Positions 50,916-59,797 of a stretch of 64,000 nucleotides of DNA are shown piece by piece. This DNA is from Gammaproteobacteria bacterium. Lineage in GTDB: Bacteria > Pseudomonadota > Gammaproteobacteria > Xanthomonadales > SZUA-36. Position 1 is the first letter of the stretch; each line of letters opens with the position of its first letter. The notes beneath the pieces are model-generated. The model ran no database searches and was not told where the DNA came from. It saw nothing but the letters and a program-made list of their open reading frames with translations. Location: positions 45,085 through 109,084 of the forward strand of contig JAUIBE010000010.1 in assembly GCA_030428105.1 (NCBI GenBank). Direction: 5' to 3'. The position numbers were made by a program, and so were the translations under genes.

Positions 50916-53198
50916 CTACTCAAAGCTCGATTCGAAATACTCCTCGGTGGTAGGCATTCTCAGGCGTGAGCTGTTGTTGCGAAGCTCTATGTCGAGGCCG
51001 CTGACTGGTGTGATTGTTGCCCGCGCAAGTATCGACTCTGTTGTCGCCTGTCCCGTGGCAACCAGCCGGAACCAATCGCCGGGCTGCAATGTGCGGGTTT
51101 CGATCAGCTCCATGCCGTCCCCACATGAGAACGAACCTGAATTGTCTTCACAAACCCAGGAAGCGTCCCCCAAAGCACCAGACTGGCTGACGCGCATTTC
51201 GGCCTCTGCCTGGAGCGGGCCGTTGTTCACAAAGTCGACAACATAGCCGGTGTTCTGTCCGGGTGACAGTGGTTCCGTGGACCCTGATATCGCCACTGAG
51301 AGATCGGAGGAGTCCATCGAAGCAGATATAGGAATGATATGTACGCGTTCAGAATTTTGCGTCACCGCATAAACGAGGTTTCCAAAGGCCACCAGTTGCA
51401 TCGGCGCACCCGCCAGTGTCACTTGGCCATCATTGCCAAATTCCTGGTTCCAACGAATTAACTCCGATTGACCCGGAGTTCCCGTGTCTTCGGAAAGCGT
51501 GTGCAGGGAATCGTTTAACCAGGCCATAAACCTGGGTTCCGTCGGGATCTGATTAACGATGCCGAGGGAATCTCCGTCGAGAATATGGCCGCTGCCTAAA
51601 ACGATGTAGTCATCGTCTGGTTTCACCTCTACCGGCGGCGCGATTCCTTCAATGTTGGGAATGGTGACATCGCCGGAGCCAATCATGATGCCGTTTGTAT
51701 CAATTTCTTCCCATTTGAGCGCGTCGGTAGGAGACCGGAACTGGATGTAGAAGATGCGGCGCTTCGCAGGACTCCAACCAAAATCGCTGGGGCATGAATT
51801 CAACTGCACCCAGTCAGTGTTTGTTGAATCTTGAGCGTAGAACCAGTGGCTCTGCCATGAACCAGAGTCATCACAGACCAACGTGAAGCCGCCAAAAACC
51901 CCCAGGCTTTGAACAGGGTAGGGTTGGGTAACGAAGTGTTCGTCAATGCCTTCCAGTGGTGGAACGCGGCTGACCCGTCCAAGTGCATTGGAAACCCGTA
52001 TTTCTCCGTTCTCGGCATCAACCGCCAGGTCAAGAGGAGTGTCGGACAAGGGCGAGGTTTCTTTCCAGGTGTATGAACCGAGGTCGAATCTATGGGCTGC
52101 CTGGTTTTCGGCATTCAGGAACACCAGTCTGCCGCTGTTCACATACTCAACGTCGAGAGCCGCAAACTCGAAGTTGGTGGGGGTTTGTACCGGCTCTAAA
52201 AACGGGCTTTCGATCTCGGCAAGCAAGCTTGCGGTAAACAAGCGGTCAACCAGGTTCCCCCCAAACTGAAAAAGCTGACCGTCGAAGTAAACGATCGATC
52301 GCGCATAAAACGCTGCTGGTGCTACGGCCAATTCTCGGTAATTCTGGTCCATCCTGACAATCTGGTCACCGCGCAGAACAATCACCTCCGATTCCGACTC
52401 CGCAATCCCGAGAACCGGGCTACCAAGCGCGCCTCGAAATGTCAGGTCGGCAGCGTTGTAGACCGTACCTGATGACTCAACCACCGCATCGCCGTCTTGC
52501 ATTACCTGCGTCCATAGCGCGTTCGGAAATGAGCCGTGATAGGGGCTGTCCCCGTAAGTGGTCAGCATTCCCAGGGCGTCCACATTGCCGGCCAAGATAT
52601 CCTGGGGTGTGGAACCGGTCCGGCGGCCAAATATGTTTCCAGATTCGCGATCAAAACTGTGCTGCGACGAGCCAATCGAAACCAGCCTGATTTCATCGAT
52701 CATGGCGCCGCCTACCTTGGGGTAGGTCTCTATGTCTCCCCCCACAACAACCACGATAAAGCCTTCGAAAAGAAAGACCTCTTCGATGCCGCCGGGAATG
52801 CCCGCGATGGCGGTTTCGGTTTGCATATCCAGGCTGTAGTTGGACATGCGGTCGGCGAATGTGATGTACACGCCGCTGGCGTCCACGGCAATGCTCAATG
52901 GGTCGAGCGTGAATTGCGTGGTAGCCAGCCAGGACTGAGACGCCAGGTCAAAACGTTCCAGCTTCCTGGCAACATCAAACAAGAAGTACACAACGTCGTT
53001 ATGAACAACAGGCCGTTCCCACCCACGTGCCTCATCTGGTGATTCTGGCGGGTCTGGAGTTGCTACTGGCGAGTTGTCTTCAGCCGCGTTGCTAGTCCCA
53101 GGGGTTAATGCAATGGTCCAAGCGCAGAATAGGCAAACCAACAGGGTTGTAACTGAAAGCGGATTGGCCTTCTGGTGGGTTGAGTCAGGCTTCATCAT
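50916..53198 (-). CDS. Exported propeller-like protein with DUF11-like C-terminus
   Basis: 760 residues from ATG 53198 (a TTG at 53216 is also in frame). A signal peptide of the long type ends near NAAED. Repeats such as RKLERFDLASQSWLATTQF and AAHRFDLGSYTWKETSPLS suggest a Kelch- or propeller-like fold over about residues 60-600. Residues about 640-745 read DLSVAISGSTEPLSPGQNTG and VDFVNNGPLQAEA, matching a DUF11-type beta-sandwich. The tail is TEEYFESSFE. Third gene of a leftward operon that begins at 57480. Function unknown; surface or secreted location expected. Confidence 0.75.
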   Translation of the reverse strand: MMKPDSTHQKANPLSVTTLLVCLFCAWTIALTPGTSNAAEDNSPVATPDPPESPDEARGWERPVVHNDVVYFLFDVARKLERFDLASQSWLATTQFTLDPLSIAVDASGVYITFADRMSNYSLDMQTETAIAGIPGGIEEVFLFEGFIVVVVGGDIETYPKVGGAMIDEIRLVSIGSSQHSFDRESGNIFGRRTGSTPQDILAGNVDALGMLTTYGDSPYHGSFPNALWTQVMQDGDAVVESSGTVYNAADLTFRGALGSPVLGIAESESEVIVLRGDQIVRMDQNYRELAVAPAAFYARSIVYFDGQLFQFGGNLVDRLFTASLLAEIESPFLEPVQTPTNFEFAALDVEYVNSGRLVFLNAENQAAHRFDLGSYTWKETSPLSDTPLDLAVDAENGEIRVSNALGRVSRVPPLEGIDEHFVTQPYPVQSLGVFGGFTLVCDDSGSWQSHWFYAQDSTNTDWVQLNSCPSDFGWSPAKRRIFYIQFRSPTDALKWEEIDTNGIMIGSGDVTIPNIEGIAPPVEVKPDDDYIVLGSGHILDGDSLGIVNQIPTEPRFMAWLNDSLHTLSEDTGTPGQSELIRWNQEFGNDGQVTLAGAPMQLVAFGNLVYAVTQNSERVHIIPISASMDSSDLSVAISGSTEPLSPGQNTGYVVDFVNNGPLQAEAEMRVSQSGALGDASWVCEDNSGSFSCGDGMELIETRTLQPGDWFRLVATGQATTESILARATITPVSGLDIELRNNSSRLRMPTTEEYFESSFE

Positions 53199-53216
53199 GA
53201 TTTGCGATTGCGCCAA

Positions 53217-55391
53217 TCACTCCATGCCATCCCTAAAGATGATGTCTGAGCGAGTGGTGAAATTGTGCACCGCATATGAAGACCCAATGGCAACTCTCAG
53301 CGCGGCGTTATGAAAACCAGCGGTCATGTGCCGGCCGAAGTTTTGCCCCGCGAAATCGCTAAAAATCGTGGTCTCTGTGCCGCTAGACAAATCAATATAG
53401 GAAACGCCTGTTGGGTTGCTGACAACTAGGGCCTGCCCGATGAACTCGTCCGCCGCGAAACTCACAGCGCTGGCCCCAGCGGCTGCGAAGAAGGTATCTT
53501 CAACTTCAAGCGGATGGGGTTGCACAATCTCAATTGCACCGGCTGCATTGCTCAGAACAAATTCTGCAGTCCCATCATCATCTACGTCCTCATAGAGTGC
53601 GTAGCTGATAGTGATTGTGAGCAGGTCCACCCAGCTGCTTTGCGACAGGTTGAACGTGGCAAGGCCGGCGGTATGGGCGACGACAAGCTCCTCGCCCGGC
53701 GCTCCATCGGTATCGGCAAACCAGTAGTCAAGGACAGTCCAGAACCCCAGGTTGTCGCTTTCCCATTCGAGTTTCCCGTCCATGTCAAAAATTGCCATTC
53801 TGGATGAAGCCCAAATGACCCACCTGGGCGCTCCATCCAGCGTTCTTGAACGCACACTGCGAACCAGGCTTCCCTGGCTGACAGGATCAAGAGTCACCCA
53901 TTGCTGGAAGGCGCCATCAGCGCCATCGTAAATTGAAATCCTACCCGTGTGATCGGGTACAACCAGTTCCCATTGTGGGTCGGCATCCAAAGGAGCCAGA
54001 TCGAAAGCCGGTGACGCTGCATCATCACGCAGCTGGAAGACAATATCTTCATCGGATATCCACTCCAGTACGCCCGACCCGTAGTCGTACACGCGGGCAC
54101 GACCAGCTTCACCTCCACCAACATCACTAAGGATGATCAGTTCATCAAGGCCGTCTGCGTCTATATCGAAAATCTCGAATTCCTGGTGCGAAGAATCAAC
54201 GCCAAGAGCGGTGTACTCCTCTTGGTGAGTGAAGATGTCCTGGACTTTAACGACGTTGTGCTCGGCAACGTGCGAAGTGCTTGCGTAAGCCAGTTCATAA
54301 AACCCGTCCAGGTCGAAGTCACCGACAGCGGTGCTTTCGCCACCGCCTCCGGTGAATATGCCGTTGTCAATCTCAGCGATCACAGACAAGCCCAGGGCAT
54401 CAATGATATAGGTCCCGCTGTGAGTTAGGCGGCCTGCAATGATTTCATCAGTGCCGTCGGCATTAATGTCACCCAGGTTCAAGCTGAGTATTCGGGTGAC
54501 GCCCGCGACAAACTGGGTGGTTTGAGAGGCAACGTCCGCGATGAACAGATGGTCTTCGTCAAATACCCCAGTTATCTCCAGTCCGGGGTCTGCATCGAGA
54601 TTACCTGCTTTAATATCGCGCGGTGGTCCGGGGTATGGAAAACTCCATTGCTCTGTGCGTGTATCCCAGTCGAGAACTCTTAGTTCAGAATCCGCAACCA
54701 TGGCCAGTTCCAGGCCTGGGTCGCCGTCCAGGTTGGCCACTTCAATGTCGGCAACATCAGACTCGGGGTCCGTGGTCTCCCAGAGCAACTTGAGGTCTGG
54801 CCATGAGTAGGCCAGAACTGGGTGGGAGTCGTGCATCGAAGGCCCATAGGCCACAAAAATCAGCATTTGGTTTGTTTGAGGGTCAGTGACCATGGAAAAA
54901 TTGGTCACGCTCCACTGTGACGCTGGCAGATCGAGCAACTGTAAAAGTTCGAAGTTCACTGAGTCGTGCAGTGCGACCGTGCCATTCTCGGTCACCACAG
55001 CAATAACCTCATCGCCCTGGAGCGTAGCAAGGTTCATTTCCGCAATACGCGAGTCCATGGGGTCTGAAACAAAAACCTTCCGGTAGTCTCCCGAATCGAA
55101 CTCCATGGAGTACCAGAAAGACTCGTCGATATTCTCCTCGGCCACGATAATTTCCGGGACTCCATTGCCGTTGAAGTCCCCTGTGATGAGCCCTGCCTTA
55201 CCGGGATACGACGCCGGCAAAGCAAACCTTCTGGTTTGGGAGATCTCCAGCGATCCAACTGCGCCATTGGATCCGCTGTTGGCTGTTGGGGTATCTGAGA
55301 ACAGCGGCTCTGGGAGAAAAGCAAAAGCTGCGAGAAGGGCTATCCCCAGGGCAGTAGTCCATCGTCCTCTAAGGGGCTTACTCCATGCCAT
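53217..55391 (-). CDS. Exported FG-GAP/VCBS-repeat protein, paralogue 1
   Basis: 724 residues from ATG 55391, which overlaps the end of the upstream gene by 14 bases; an upstream in-frame start at 55448 would remove the signal peptide from the N-terminus. Signal peptide (ALGIALLAAFAFLPEPLFS). Calcium-loop repeats of FG-GAP/VCBS type: LITGDFNGNGVPEIIVAE, VANLDGDPGLELAM, LGDINADGTDEII and DIDADGLDELI. The tail is SDIIFRDGME. It is a paralogue of the next gene upstream. Integrin-like propellers of this kind bind calcium and often carbohydrate or host surfaces; no ligand is predicted. Confidence 0.82.
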   Translation of the reverse strand: MAWSKPLRGRWTTALGIALLAAFAFLPEPLFSDTPTANSGSNGAVGSLEISQTRRFALPASYPGKAGLITGDFNGNGVPEIIVAEENIDESFWYSMEFDSGDYRKVFVSDPMDSRIAEMNLATLQGDEVIAVVTENGTVALHDSVNFELLQLLDLPASQWSVTNFSMVTDPQTNQMLIFVAYGPSMHDSHPVLAYSWPDLKLLWETTDPESDVADIEVANLDGDPGLELAMVADSELRVLDWDTRTEQWSFPYPGPPRDIKAGNLDADPGLEITGVFDEDHLFIADVASQTTQFVAGVTRILSLNLGDINADGTDEIIAGRLTHSGTYIIDALGLSVIAEIDNGIFTGGGGESTAVGDFDLDGFYELAYASTSHVAEHNVVKVQDIFTHQEEYTALGVDSSHQEFEIFDIDADGLDELIILSDVGGGEAGRARVYDYGSGVLEWISDEDIVFQLRDDAASPAFDLAPLDADPQWELVVPDHTGRISIYDGADGAFQQWVTLDPVSQGSLVRSVRSRTLDGAPRWVIWASSRMAIFDMDGKLEWESDNLGFWTVLDYWFADTDGAPGEELVVAHTAGLATFNLSQSSWVDLLTITISYALYEDVDDDGTAEFVLSNAAGAIEIVQPHPLEVEDTFFAAAGASAVSFAADEFIGQALVVSNPTGVSYIDLSSGTETTIFSDFAGQNFGRHMTAGFHNAALRVAIGSSYAVHNFTTRSDIIFRDGME

Positions 55392-57480
55392 TTTTGAAGA
55401 TGATGTCTGTCTTCGCGCGCAGGTTATGAATGGCATAACCTGAGCCAACCATGATGTTCAGCTTCAGGTCTTCAAATTTTGCGACAAGGTGATGCCCGAA
55501 ATCTACACCGGAGCCTTCAAGCAAGATTTCGGACTGGCCAGTGTCAAGGTCAATATAGGAGACCGCGCCGTTTCCGCCAGCGAATAGGAATCTGCCAAGC
55601 CCTGGTTGTTCGGCAAAGCTGATGCTTTGAGCCCCGGATGCTGCCGAGTAATTGGAAATGGTTGCAAAGGATACCGGGTCGATCACCTTGATGGCCCCGG
55701 AAGTCTTTCCGATGACCAGTTCCCTCGCATTGTCCCCGTTGATGTCTACGAAGATCGCGTACTGCGCCGAATCAAACAGCACTTCTTCAATACTGCTGGA
55801 TGGCAGGTTGTAGGTCGCGAGCCCGCTGCTCAGGGCTACCAGCAACTCATCGCCCCCATCCTCGTTGGTATCGAACAGCCAATAGTCGAGGACATCGGCA
55901 AAAATCTCGTCACTTAACCACTGTAAATTGCCCGCGCTGTCGAAAATCGCGAGCTGGTCATCACCCCAGACGCCAAAACGGTAAGGGTCTTTGTCGCTCA
56001 AAACCCGAACGCTCTTGAGGCTGGATGGATCAAATACATCGGTATCCAGCAAGACTTCCTGTTCAAGGGTTCCGTCAAAGCCGTCGAAAATGCGAATGCG
56101 TGGGTCGATTTGCTCCGAATAGGGGACAACCAACTCAAGCGGCGGATCCGGGTCGACCTGGGTTACATCGAATGCCACCGTATTGACGGTTTCGAAATAG
56201 ACGAAATGGTCCGATACTTGCCATTGCAGCGCTTCTGTTCCCAGGTTGATCGCGCGAGATCTCTGACCCGTAACGAGCAGCCTTTCCAGTCCACCATCGG
56301 CATCCACATCGGCAAGAGTAAACTCGGTGTGCCAGGTGCCCCATTGCGTGGTTTCGAACTCAAGCACCTGGGTTGAGAGGCTCTTGACCCGAACGTAGTC
56401 GCTTCCTGTCGATCCGCTTCCACCGGCATAAGCCATTTCCAGCGAGCCGTCCAAATCGAAATCATCCACCGATGTGCCATCTGTGCCGCCGCTAAACCCG
56501 GCATCAATCAGGTCGATGACGGAGAGCGCCACCGCATCGCAAATATAGATGCCTTGCGACTGCCCCCGTCCGATAAACAGCTCATCAATTCCATCGGCAT
56601 TGATGTCACCGATGTTGAGGCTGATCGTGTCCGATAAACCAGGTATTTCACTAGCTGTCTGATCAACCACATCCACCACGAAGGCCAGGCTGCGAGCTAT
56701 CACGATTGCCAACTCGAGACCCGAATCGTCGTCAAAATTGCCGACCTTCATGTCGTTTCCAACCCGGTCGTAGGGAAAGACATACTGTTCCAGCTGGGTG
56801 TCCCAGTCGATGACCCGCAGTTCGTACTCGGAAAGCCAGGCGACCTCCAGCCCTGGGTCACCATCAAGATTCGCAACTTCCACGTCATAGACATCCGAGT
56901 CGTCCGGTGTTGTTTGCCAAACCAACACCAGCTCGGGATAGGAATAAACCCGCGCCTCGTCTCCGAAGAAGCCAAACGTTACAAACAGCAAGCTGTCACC
57001 GGTTGTTGGGTCGGTGGCCATGTCGAAATTGGTCACATCGTCAGGCAGGTCGTCCAGCTCGAAGTTTTCGAGCTCTTCAAAACCGATTGGGTCGTAAATG
57101 CGGCCGACCCCCTCGTCACTCATTACTGCAACCAGCTGTTGCCCATTGAGGGTGACGTAGCGAACCTCGGCAACTTCGGAAGGAAACGGATCTGAGATAT
57201 GGGCTTGCCGGTAGGATATGCCGTCGAATTCCAGTGCATACCAGAACCCTTCCTCACTGGCCGAATACTCGCTGACAACAAACTCCGGTGTGCCGTTCTC
57301 ATTGTGATCACTGATGATCACACCACCTTGCCCGGAGCGGCCTGCAGGCATCGCAATCCTGAAAAAGTTCTCTGGTTGAAAAATGCTCGGTTGGGGAGTG
57401 CCTGCCACTCCTGCTTTCGCCCAAAGCAGTGTGCATGTCAGAATCAATGTTTGAGCAAGAATTGAAAATGCTGGACGCAT
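55378..57480 (-). CDS. Exported FG-GAP/VCBS-repeat protein, paralogue 2
   Basis: 700 residues, first gene of the operon. Signal peptide (residues 1-27, ending AGVAG). Repeats: GVIISDHNENGTPEFVVSE, VEVANLDGDPGLEVAWLSE, GNFDDDSGLELAIV and LNIGDINADGIDELFIGR. The ending KTDIIFKNGME and the preceding GSGYAIHNLRA match the neighbour paralogue (GSSYAVHNFTT). About two thirds of the fold can be aligned between them by eye, so they come from a duplication. No enzymatic motif is visible. Confidence 0.82.
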   Translation of the reverse strand: MRPAFSILAQTLILTCTLLWAKAGVAGTPQPSIFQPENFFRIAMPAGRSGQGGVIISDHNENGTPEFVVSEYSASEEGFWYALEFDGISYRQAHISDPFPSEVAEVRYVTLNGQQLVAVMSDEGVGRIYDPIGFEELENFELDDLPDDVTNFDMATDPTTGDSLLFVTFGFFGDEARVYSYPELVLVWQTTPDDSDVYDVEVANLDGDPGLEVAWLSEYELRVIDWDTQLEQYVFPYDRVGNDMKVGNFDDDSGLELAIVIARSLAFVVDVVDQTASEIPGLSDTISLNIGDINADGIDELFIGRGQSQGIYICDAVALSVIDLIDAGFSGGTDGTSVDDFDLDGSLEMAYAGGSGSTGSDYVRVKSLSTQVLEFETTQWGTWHTEFTLADVDADGGLERLLVTGQRSRAINLGTEALQWQVSDHFVYFETVNTVAFDVTQVDPDPPLELVVPYSEQIDPRIRIFDGFDGTLEQEVLLDTDVFDPSSLKSVRVLSDKDPYRFGVWGDDQLAIFDSAGNLQWLSDEIFADVLDYWLFDTNEDGGDELLVALSSGLATYNLPSSSIEEVLFDSAQYAIFVDINGDNARELVIGKTSGAIKVIDPVSFATISNYSAASGAQSISFAEQPGLGRFLFAGGNGAVSYIDLDTGQSEILLEGSGVDFGHHLVAKFEDLKLNIMVGSGYAIHNLRAKTDIIFKNGME

Positions 57481-57697
57481 CTAGACCCGCTTGACCCTTG
57501 TCTTTAGGACTTTTTAAAGAGTATAGCAACTTTGTTTTAGGTGACCGCCACGAATTGGTGACAGACCTGCTGAGGACGGGGTCGGGTCTCATTAGCCAAC
57601 GGCACGGCGTTATATAATTCCAGTCTCAAATTATTCAGCTGCAGTTTAGTGCCAATCAATGTCAGAATGGTTGGTTGAAGATTCTGTGGAGCCGGCT

Positions 57698-58201
57698 ATG
57701 TCACCTAACGCGTGTTTTTCCTTCCTCGCGGCCATTCTGGCCATAACCATAGCCCCGGCCACGTTGGCCCAGGGCACCGACATGGAAAACGCCCTCCAGG
57801 ACTCCCGCGAGTGGGCCAGCGCCATGGCCTTTGTTGAAAGCCAGGGGCTGGATATTTCGCAGGGCGAGGAATCGGGTAGCGGCGTGTGGAGCCTGGTGAT
57901 TGAAGAAGGCGAGGGGCCGTTGGTGAAAGCCAGCAACATCATCACCGCGCACGCCACCGGCTGGCTGGCCGATGGCACCAAGTTCTGGTCTTCCCACGAC
58001 GGTGCGGGCCACCCCATGACCAACAAGGTGACAGGCTTCGTTAAAGGTTTCACCCAGGGGCTTTTGAAAATGAAGGCCGGTGGAACCTACATGCTGGTCT
58101 TCCCCGGCAGCCTGGGTTACGGACCCGGGGGGAGTCCGGGAGCAGGTATTCCGCCGAACGCCACGTTGATTTTCAAGGTCGAATTGCTCTCGATAGAGTA
58201 G
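57698..58201 (+). CDS. Exported FKBP-type peptidyl-prolyl isomerase
   Basis: 167 residues from ATG 57698 (GGAG six bases upstream), which directly starts a signal peptide (FSFLAAILAITIAPATLAQ). An upstream ATG at 57659 in frame would add 13 residues. The C-terminal domain (about residues 75-167) is FKBP: VHATGWLADGTKFWSSHDG-like strand (sequence ITAHATGWLADGTKF), VKGFTQGLLKMKAGGTYMLV, YGPGG and GIPPNATLIFKVELLSIE. It isomerises Xaa-Pro bonds in the periplasm and may help fold exported proteins. Confidence 0.9.
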   Translation: MSPNACFSFLAAILAITIAPATLAQGTDMENALQDSREWASAMAFVESQGLDISQGEESGSGVWSLVIEEGEGPLVKASNIITAHATGWLADGTKFWSSHDGAGHPMTNKVTGFVKGFTQGLLKMKAGGTYMLVFPGSLGYGPGGSPGAGIPPNATLIFKVELLSIE

Positions 58202-58347
58202 TCGAATAAAGGGACATTCCTACCAGGATCCGCACTTGTTTGCGATATCTGGCCAAGCGCAGGCCGATGTAAAAACTCAGGAGTCCCTTTTCCAGAGCCT
58301 GGTTTCAACTGCGTGCCACATAGATACTTTTGCGAATCATTTTCATG

Positions 58348-58366
58348 TATACGTAATCTGCGTATA
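58348..58366. promoter_or_regulatory. Dyad overlapping the -10 box of the toxin-antitoxin pair
   Basis: TATACG (58348-58353) and CGTATA (58361-58366) with a 7-bp spacer overlap a perfect TATAAT at 58363-58368. The antitoxin probably represses here. Only six bases separate the TATAAT from the GTG start of the toxin, so the transcript may be leaderless. Confidence 0.6.
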
Positions 58367-58374
58367 ATTTACCC

Positions 58375-58719
58375 GTGAAGGCAGTATTCGTCGAGCTGCC
58401 TGCTTTTGAGCGACACAGGGCGTCGTACCTTGCCGACGGTGCCTTCGACGATTTGCAGAATCTGCTGGTCACAGAACCCAAGGCCTGAGACGTGATACCC
58501 GGTACCGGTGGATTGCGCGAACTAAGATTCCCAGATGCCCGACGCAGCAAAGGCAAGCGTGGTGGACTGCGAGTCATTTACTACTGGTGGGAAGCTGGAA
58601 GTCAGTTCTGGCTGTTCGTCTTGTATGCCAAAGGCGAGGTATCAGACCTGACTCCGGAAGAACGAAAATCGCTAAGGCGGATGATCAAGGCGGAGTTGAA
58701 GTTTAGAGGTGAGCCATGA
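58375..58719 (+). pseudogene. RelE/HigB-like toxin with an in-frame TGA codon
   Basis: Frame read from GTG 58375 gives MKAVFVELPAFERHRASYLA for the start, is interrupted by TGA at codon 38 (58486-58488), and continues in the same frame with GTGGLRELRFPDARR, GLRVIYYWWEAGSQFWLF and LTPEERKSLRRMIKAELKFR. This is a RelE/HigB2-type toxin of about 114 residues. Homologues that I remember have Gly at the interrupted position (A-G-D-V-I), so a GGA to TGA change explains it. A GTG at 58492 could start only the last 75 residues. Stop overlaps the antitoxin start (ATGA). Confidence 0.8.
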
Positions 58720-59051
58720 GCAAACAGCGATCTGCGATGCCCAAACGAAACTTGTATTCTGAAATGAGTGAAGGCTTTGACGCCTTGGCGCAAGCAAGAC
58801 AGGGCAAGAGAACACTTCGCACACATGCAATGGAGTACAAACCTGCTCCGGAAGTATCGCCGCAGGAGCTTGTTCGTGTACGAGAGGAACTCAGAATGTC
58901 ACGTGCGCTTTTCGCTGCGTGCTTGCGCACCAACGTACGCACGCTCGAGAATTGGGAGCAGGGGCGCGCGCGGCCCAATGCGCAAGCGGCGCTGCTGATC
59001 AGCCTGGTGAGGCGCTATCCGGATACAGTTGAGCGATTGGCGCAAATCTGA
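58716..59051 (+). CDS. HigA/NadS-like helix-turn-helix antitoxin
   Basis: 111 residues. The C-terminal half is an XRE-type helix-turn-helix: VSPQELVRVREELRMSRALF, then CLRTNVRTLENWEQGRARPN, followed by QAALLISLVRRYP, a pattern typical for antitoxins downstream of HigB2-like toxins. The N-terminal half (residues 1-50) should wrap the toxin. It is intact while the toxin frame has a nonsense codon; four-base overlap with the toxin frame. Confidence 0.88.
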   Translation: MSKQRSAMPKRNLYSEMSEGFDALAQARQGKRTLRTHAMEYKPAPEVSPQELVRVREELRMSRALFAACLRTNVRTLENWEQGRARPNAQAALLISLVRRYPDTVERLAQI

Positions 59052-59125
59052 TCGAAGAGCCAGCAGTTACTCGGACCAGTCGCTTATACTCGCGCCATGA
59101 TTTGTTTCCTGCATTTGCTCAACCT

Positions 59126-59797
59126 ATGAAACGTCTCCTGTTCAAGTTTGGTGGCGAGGCCGTTCTTATTGTTGTCTCCGTGTTTGTGGCTATTTTGCTG
59201 GAGAGCATGTGGCAGGACCACCGCGAGGCGCAGGATGCCCGGGAATCACTGGCCCAGGTTCGCCTGAGCCTGATGGAAGATCGCGAGTTTTTCGACCGGG
59301 TAGAAATAGAGCAAAGAAAAACAGCCGATAACCTTCACAAGCTGATCGAATGGTTTGGTGAGCCGGAGACGCTGCCGAACGATCTGGTCCAGGGCTTTTT
59401 TGTCAACTACGAGATGCCCATTTCGATCTGGCCCAGGCGTGCGGCCTGGGAAACCATGGTCAGCGCAGGACAGCTTCAGCTGCTGCGCGCGCCAGAGCTG
59501 ACAACTCGCATCGGTGATTACTATGAGCACCACCTGCGGCGCATCGAGTACAACGGCCGGCAGTATGACGATGCCTTCGTCAGTGTCTGGGAGGGAGATA
59601 TGCCGCAGATCTGGGACCTGAAAGAAGGGCGCCTTATCATCACTGACCCGGCGCGGCTGGTGCATTTCCGCAATCGGGTGGTTCAACTGGAAGAGTGGAC
59701 CCAGTTTTACATCGACTCGGTGCACAGGAACCGTGCGGTACTGGATGAACTGATTGAGGATATTGGCCTGTTCCTGGGGCGAGATAACGATGACTGA
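59126..59797 (+). CDS. Membrane-anchored protein of unknown function (DUF6090-like)
   Basis: 223 residues from ATG 59126; an in-frame TTG at 59102 adds eight residues. One N-terminal membrane helix (FGGEAVLIVVSVFVAILLE, residues about 8-27) followed by a mainly helical, charged domain. The start MKRLLFKFGGEAVLIVVSVF matches the start of the DUF6090-like family, as I remember it, which has no known function. Its stop overlaps the M14 gene start by eight bases, so both are translated together. Confidence 0.65.
   Translation: MKRLLFKFGGEAVLIVVSVFVAILLESMWQDHREAQDARESLAQVRLSLMEDREFFDRVEIEQRKTADNLHKLIEWFGEPETLPNDLVQGFFVNYEMPISIWPRRAAWETMVSAGQLQLLRAPELTTRIGDYYEHHLRRIEYNGRQYDDAFVSVWEGDMPQIWDLKEGRLIITDPARLVHFRNRVVQLEEWTQFYIDSVHRNRAVLDELIEDIGLFLGRDNDD

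Noticed and set aside
57570..57600. GGGGTCGGGTCTCATTAGCC as an end of the GGGGTCGGACC element family
   Set aside because: Only part of the end is similar (GGGGTCGG), and no matching right end lies within 300 bases.
58486..58488. TGA in the toxin frame as a selenocysteine codon
   Set aside because: No stem-loop of SECIS type is evident just downstream and RelE-type toxins have no Cys/Sec at this place; a nonsense mutation is simpler.
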